From the NCBI GenBank assembly GCA_026391235.1, contig JAPLDV010000659.1, forward strand, positions 1 to 8,668: a DNA stretch of 8,668 bases, read 5' to 3'. The translations under genes were made by a program, and so were the position numbers. The notes beneath the pieces were generated by a model that saw nothing but the letters and a program-made list of their open reading frames with translations, was not told the origin of the DNA and did not search any database. Below, piece after piece: positions 6,156 through 8,668 of the stretch. The stretch's first letter is position 1; the number at the start of each line of letters is the position of its first letter. The stretch is from Bacteroidia bacterium. GTDB lineage: Bacteria; Bacteroidota; Bacteroidia; Bacteroidales; UBA12481.

Positions 6156-8255
6156 TTATTTTTTTAATGATAATTCTATTTCAATTTCATTTTCTGTCTG
6201 ATATTTTATCCAGATAATTACGGTAGAAATTCCTTCCACATCATATTCAACATCATATCTAAAATTCTTTCCGCGATTAATATTTTTCCCATCGATTTTT
6301 AAATTTATTTCGGCATTTATCCAATTTTTAATTAAAAACGCAGGATTTACGACAGGAGAATTTTTACTTCCTTGCAGGGCAAACCGGATATCACCATTAT
6401 TTCCTTTTGCATCAATCAGATAAGCACGCTGAGAATAATCATAACCGTCACTTTCATATCCGGTAGTTAATATTTTGAGCTCAGCCGGATAATTCCAGGA
6501 GCGGGCCAGTGGGACCAATGTTTTTGGATCCTGATCCGTCATTCCGTACAATGCTGCATCGCCATTGGGATCTCCCCAGCTCAATGAGGAATGCGCCGCC
6601 TGATCGGGGGCATTGGCGCTTCTGCCGTCGGAAACGATCTGCGCCACCGGCCAATGGTTCCACCAGGGAAAATGGGAATAATCGGGTCTCACTTCGCCGT
6701 TAAATACATCGAAACCGCCACCGGTCCTCAGGATAAGGTAAGGTTTGAATTTAGATTTGAAATTCACGACCTGGATATTTGCATCCGGCAGGTCAAATTT
6801 AGGATAGCCCTTCTCCCAGCTGTAGGTTTTCGTTTCGCCTTTCATATTTACTAAAGTAGCAGCAGCCAGTTCCACATTATCTTCAGGCCGGGTTCCCGGT
6901 TCATTAAGAAAGATGGTTTCCTGCCATCCTCCGCTCCCCGGTAGCACCTTCCTGACCGTAACCCCATCAGGATAAATATAATAAAGCTCATTGCCCCACT
7001 CGCCGAATCCGGTATTATCGGGCGAATCATTCTGCCTGAACTTCACATCCATCTGAAGGTATCGCCAGTTAACAACCACGCGTGCTTCATTGCTTTCGAT
7101 GATGGCCACGCGCGAGCTCCGGCATTGGGCATCCGACATGTGCTCCATGCAACCGGTGGGCATCATGTCTCTTGATCCTTGTGACAAGAACCAGTTATTT
7201 CCGGTTTCCCGGCTCTGGTCGGCCATCCATTTGCCGTTTTCCGACACCAGGCAGGGCGAATAGCGTGTGCCCCGCCAGAACATGATCTTGGTGGGAAGCT
7301 CATCAAACTGCACCACAACATCATTGAATGGGCCCACCGGCCATAATGCATCCCATTCCGGATAAAATTTGAGGCGTGTGTAATTGGCAGCAAATCTACC
7401 GGATGGTTTTACGGTCGGGAATTTACGGGGGGCAAACTGCGGCTCGTTTTCAGGTTTTACCGAGGCATAAATCTGAGCTATTTCATCCTTAGTCAGGCAT
7501 TTATCATAAATCTTGACTTCATCTACGATCCCGTCCAGTGAATATCTCGATGGAAAAGTAGCCCAATCCCTGATGGCATCAGTAGGAGCAAGCATTTCGC
7601 GGTTCATCCCCATCCGGAAACCCTTGTCAATATCGCTGTATACAATCCGCCTCTTATCGATAAAATCCGTGTATGTATTCTCCAGCTGGCCGTTGATGTA
7701 AATGGCCAGTCCCATTGCAGCATCGTAGGTACCTACGATATGGTACCACTTTTTCAATTCCAGTCCGAGTTTCGTATCCGGATTCAGTTTAGAATTGCAC
7801 TCATGCCATACCGAGGTAGCATCCGAAATATGAATTCCGACCCTGCCCCTCGAATCGATTCCGAAATAAAACCCCGTGATTTTATATTTTCCCATGGTCA
7901 GAACCGGCGCCCAGTTCCAGGGATAAGCTCCCAATGCCACCCAGGCTTCAATACTTATTTTCCGTGGAAGATTGAATAATTTACGCTCGCTGCCCTCTTC
8001 GGTTTTATCATTCGGTATGACATCGATAAATGAAGAAAAACCATCGAATTTAATAGCTGAGCCCTTTATTCCGGGAACGAATTTCGTCAGGCCACCTGTC
8101 TGATAAATACCATAGGGATCGGATTTATTCAACCGAGTCCTATTGGTTGTTACCGTATCATCAAAATTCCAATAAAATAATATCGGATTATTTTGTGATT
8201 TTATGGAATTAAAAACACAAAAGAAGATTAATAAAATAAATATTGATTTTTTCAT
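6156..8255 (-). CDS. Secreted LamG-domain protein with large uncharacterised second domain, possible polysaccharide-active enzyme
   Basis: A 699-residue protein with a Sec signal peptide (MKKSIFILLIFFCVFNSIKS, probable cleavage before Gln21). Residues about 25-265 form a LamG/concanavalin A-like jellyroll: FYWNFDD, GIKGSAIKFDG, ISIEAWVAL, WYHIVGTYD, LAIYINGQLENTYTDF, LDGIVDEVKIYDKCLTKDEIAQIYAS. Such domains bind glycans or form part of enzymes. Residues about 285-620 form a second region I cannot assign, rich in aromatic and charged motifs: LKFYPEWDALWPVGPFNDVV, IMFWRGTRYSPC, GKWMADQSRETGNNWF, GCMEHMSDAQCRSSRVAII, ARVVVNWRYLQMDV, FPWWNHWPVAQIVSDGRS. These look like a conserved catalytic or binding surface. 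A last beta-like segment (about 630-699) is encoded by much more AT-rich DNA. It is the first gene of an operon with the GH106-like gene 4 bp downstream, which points to polysaccharide breakdown. A lyase or hydrolase role is only an inference. Confidence 0.75.
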   Translation of the reverse strand: MKKSIFILLIFFCVFNSIKSQNNPILFYWNFDDTVTTNRTRLNKSDPYGIYQTGGLTKFVPGIKGSAIKFDGFSSFIDVIPNDKTEEGSERKLFNLPRKISIEAWVALGAYPWNWAPVLTMGKYKITGFYFGIDSRGRVGIHISDATSVWHECNSKLNPDTKLGLELKKWYHIVGTYDAAMGLAIYINGQLENTYTDFIDKRRIVYSDIDKGFRMGMNREMLAPTDAIRDWATFPSRYSLDGIVDEVKIYDKCLTKDEIAQIYASVKPENEPQFAPRKFPTVKPSGRFAANYTRLKFYPEWDALWPVGPFNDVVVQFDELPTKIMFWRGTRYSPCLVSENGKWMADQSRETGNNWFLSQGSRDMMPTGCMEHMSDAQCRSSRVAIIESNEARVVVNWRYLQMDVKFRQNDSPDNTGFGEWGNELYYIYPDGVTVRKVLPGSGGWQETIFLNEPGTRPEDNVELAAATLVNMKGETKTYSWEKGYPKFDLPDANIQVVNFKSKFKPYLILRTGGGFDVFNGEVRPDYSHFPWWNHWPVAQIVSDGRSANAPDQAAHSSLSWGDPNGDAALYGMTDQDPKTLVPLARSWNYPAELKILTTGYESDGYDYSQRAYLIDAKGNNGDIRFALQGSKNSPVVNPAFLIKNWINAEINLKIDGKNINRGKNFRYDVEYDVEGISTVIIWIKYQTENEIEIELSLKK

Positions 8256-8284
8256 TTAACCGATTATTTCAGATTCGTTCATGC

Positions 8285-8298
8285 ACTTTGAACAAAGT
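8285..8298. promoter_or_regulatory. Palindrome upstream of the LamG gene, possible operator or 5' leader hairpin
   Basis: ACTTTG and CAAAGT flank AA, giving a perfect 6-bp inverted repeat that starts 29 bp upstream of the LamG start codon. Depending on where transcription starts it could be an operator for a sugar-responsive regulator or a small hairpin in the leader. No regulator gene is in the window, so this is a weak call. Confidence 0.3.
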
Positions 8299-8370
8299 AT
8301 AAAGCTAAGCTAATCCGGAGACATCGGAGGCACTGTTTTAGAAGAAATATCGAGTATGTTGCCAGGTACC

Positions 8371-8404
8371 CACCCCTGCGCCATAGCCGTCAACCTAGGG
8401 ACTT
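8371..8404 (+). repeat. Third copy of the DUF559-cassette tip motif
   Basis: Contains CGCCATAGCCGTCAACCTAG, preceded by CACCCCTG and followed by GGACTT. It matches the outer tips at 2693-2730 and, inverted, at 3481-3518. The similarity stops after roughly 34 bp, and no DUF559 gene or partner arm is beside it. It is preceded by GTACCC, giving GTACCCACCCC, which also occurs in the inner arm of the cassette. It is most likely a solo or decayed copy of a dispersed repeat. Confidence 0.75.
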
Positions 8405-8551
8405 GATCAAATGACCGTAGGAGCAAAGGTCTGCATTCAGGATGATATTGGCTTTCTGAAGGAGAGTTGAAAGGTTGAGGTTCGAGGACCAGTTTTGAAT
8501 TTTGAAGTACGAGATTCAGGGAAATGAACATCAGCTAAGCCCTCTATTCGT

Positions 8552-8571
8552 AAGACGCAAATATGCGTCTT
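8552..8571. terminator. Hairpin downstream of the partial gene at the right edge, possible terminator
   Basis: AAGACGCA and TGCGTCTT form a perfect 8-bp stem with a 4-base loop, 17 bp past the stop codon of the minus-strand partial gene. On the minus strand the stem is not followed by a T-run, so classical rho-independent termination there is uncertain. On the plus strand a T-rich stretch follows at 8581-8590, but no plus-strand gene is visible upstream. Confidence 0.4.
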
Positions 8572-8588
8572 TCATGTAACTTCTTTTT

Positions 8589-8668
8589 TTAGGCTGCTTC
8601 AAGTTGGGCAATTATCTTCTTTAATTGATTGATCTTCCTCTCCTTATTTTTGTTTTGAAAATTGATCA
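8589..8668 (-). CDS. C-terminal fragment of an unidentified protein, cut by the right window edge
   Basis: The minus-strand frame is open from the window edge to a TAA at 8589-8591 and encodes 25 visible residues ending KKIIAQLEAA. The stretch is rich in Lys, Asn, Gln and Ile and looks like the end of a helix or coiled coil. The start lies outside the window. A downstream hairpin and the direction agree with a real gene end, but the fragment is too short to assign. A transposase tail is conceivable given the nearby repeat, without direct support. Confidence 0.35.
   Translation of the reverse strand, partial: INFQNKNKERKINQLKKIIAQLEAA

Larger units (their letters stand above)
8256..8588. other. 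Non-coding region upstream of the sugar operon, with repeat remnants
   Basis: This stretch separates the LamG gene from the gene ending at 8589. It must contain the promoter of the LamG/GH106-like operon (minus strand). On the minus strand TATACTTTG near 8290-8300 resembles the Bacteroidota -7 element TAnnTTTG, but the spacing does not match exactly and no -33 TTTG is apparent, so I do not call a promoter. The middle holds a copy of the cassette tip motif (8371-8404). The minus-strand open frame at 8310-8531 reads through this repeat and is probably not a gene. Confidence 0.5.

Noticed and set aside
8310..8531. Minus-strand open frame of 73 codons upstream of the LamG gene
   Set aside because: It reads through the dispersed tip motif (8371-8404), has no recognisable domain, and lies in the presumed promoter region of the sugar operon. 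It is probably repeat-derived.

Overview
The window looks like a chromosomal segment of a member of the Bacteroidota of moderate GC content. The supporting signs are several lipoprotein signal peptides of the type seen in this phylum, a Sec signal ending in Ser-Gln, the lack of clear Shine-Dalgarno sequences, and a carbohydrate-degradation gene pair typical of that group. A marine or gut Bacteroidales/Marinilabiliales-like relative is plausible, but the genus cannot be read from the sequence.

Layout, left to right. Positions 1-2434 (minus strand) carry two adjacent HlyD/RND-type periplasmic adaptor lipoproteins, 8 bp apart. The second runs off the left edge. They are probably the start of a tripartite efflux/export operon (MacAB-TolC or RND style) that continues outside the window. 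Positions 2435-2692 are non-coding upstream DNA that ends in a short heptamer repeat. Positions 2693-3518 form a compact element: a plus-strand DUF559-type small endonuclease gene (2905-3303) between inverted repeats of about 145 bp, each with a strong hairpin. Its right end runs into the 3' end of the next gene and supplies that gene's stop codon. Positions 3494-8255 (minus strand) hold a two-gene carbohydrate operon with a 4-bp gap. The upstream gene encodes a secreted LamG/concanavalin-like protein with a large uncharacterised second half. The downstream gene encodes a GH106-like (alpha-L-rhamnosidase-related) lipoprotein with an F5/8C-like domain. Positions 8256-8588 are non-coding and contain a third copy of the element's terminal motif and a hairpin. 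Positions 8589-8668 are the C-terminal end of an unidentified minus-strand gene.

How the genes relate. The LamG protein and the GH106-like lipoprotein are probably co-transcribed and act outside the cytoplasm on a polysaccharide or its oligosaccharides, plausibly one containing rhamnose. No SusC/SusD, sulfatase or regulator is visible, so the window does not prove a full utilisation locus. The efflux adaptors are functionally separate. The DUF559 element sits between the two operons, divergent from the efflux genes and convergent with the sugar genes. It looks like a mobile or formerly mobile unit.

The most interesting signals are the DUF559 gene in a long inverted-repeat cassette with hairpins, the capture of a host stop codon by that cassette, a separate palindromic 21-bp repeat inserted in frame in the GH106-like gene, and the uncharacterised conserved-looking domain of the LamG protein. 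All identifications come from reading the sequence, without database searches.
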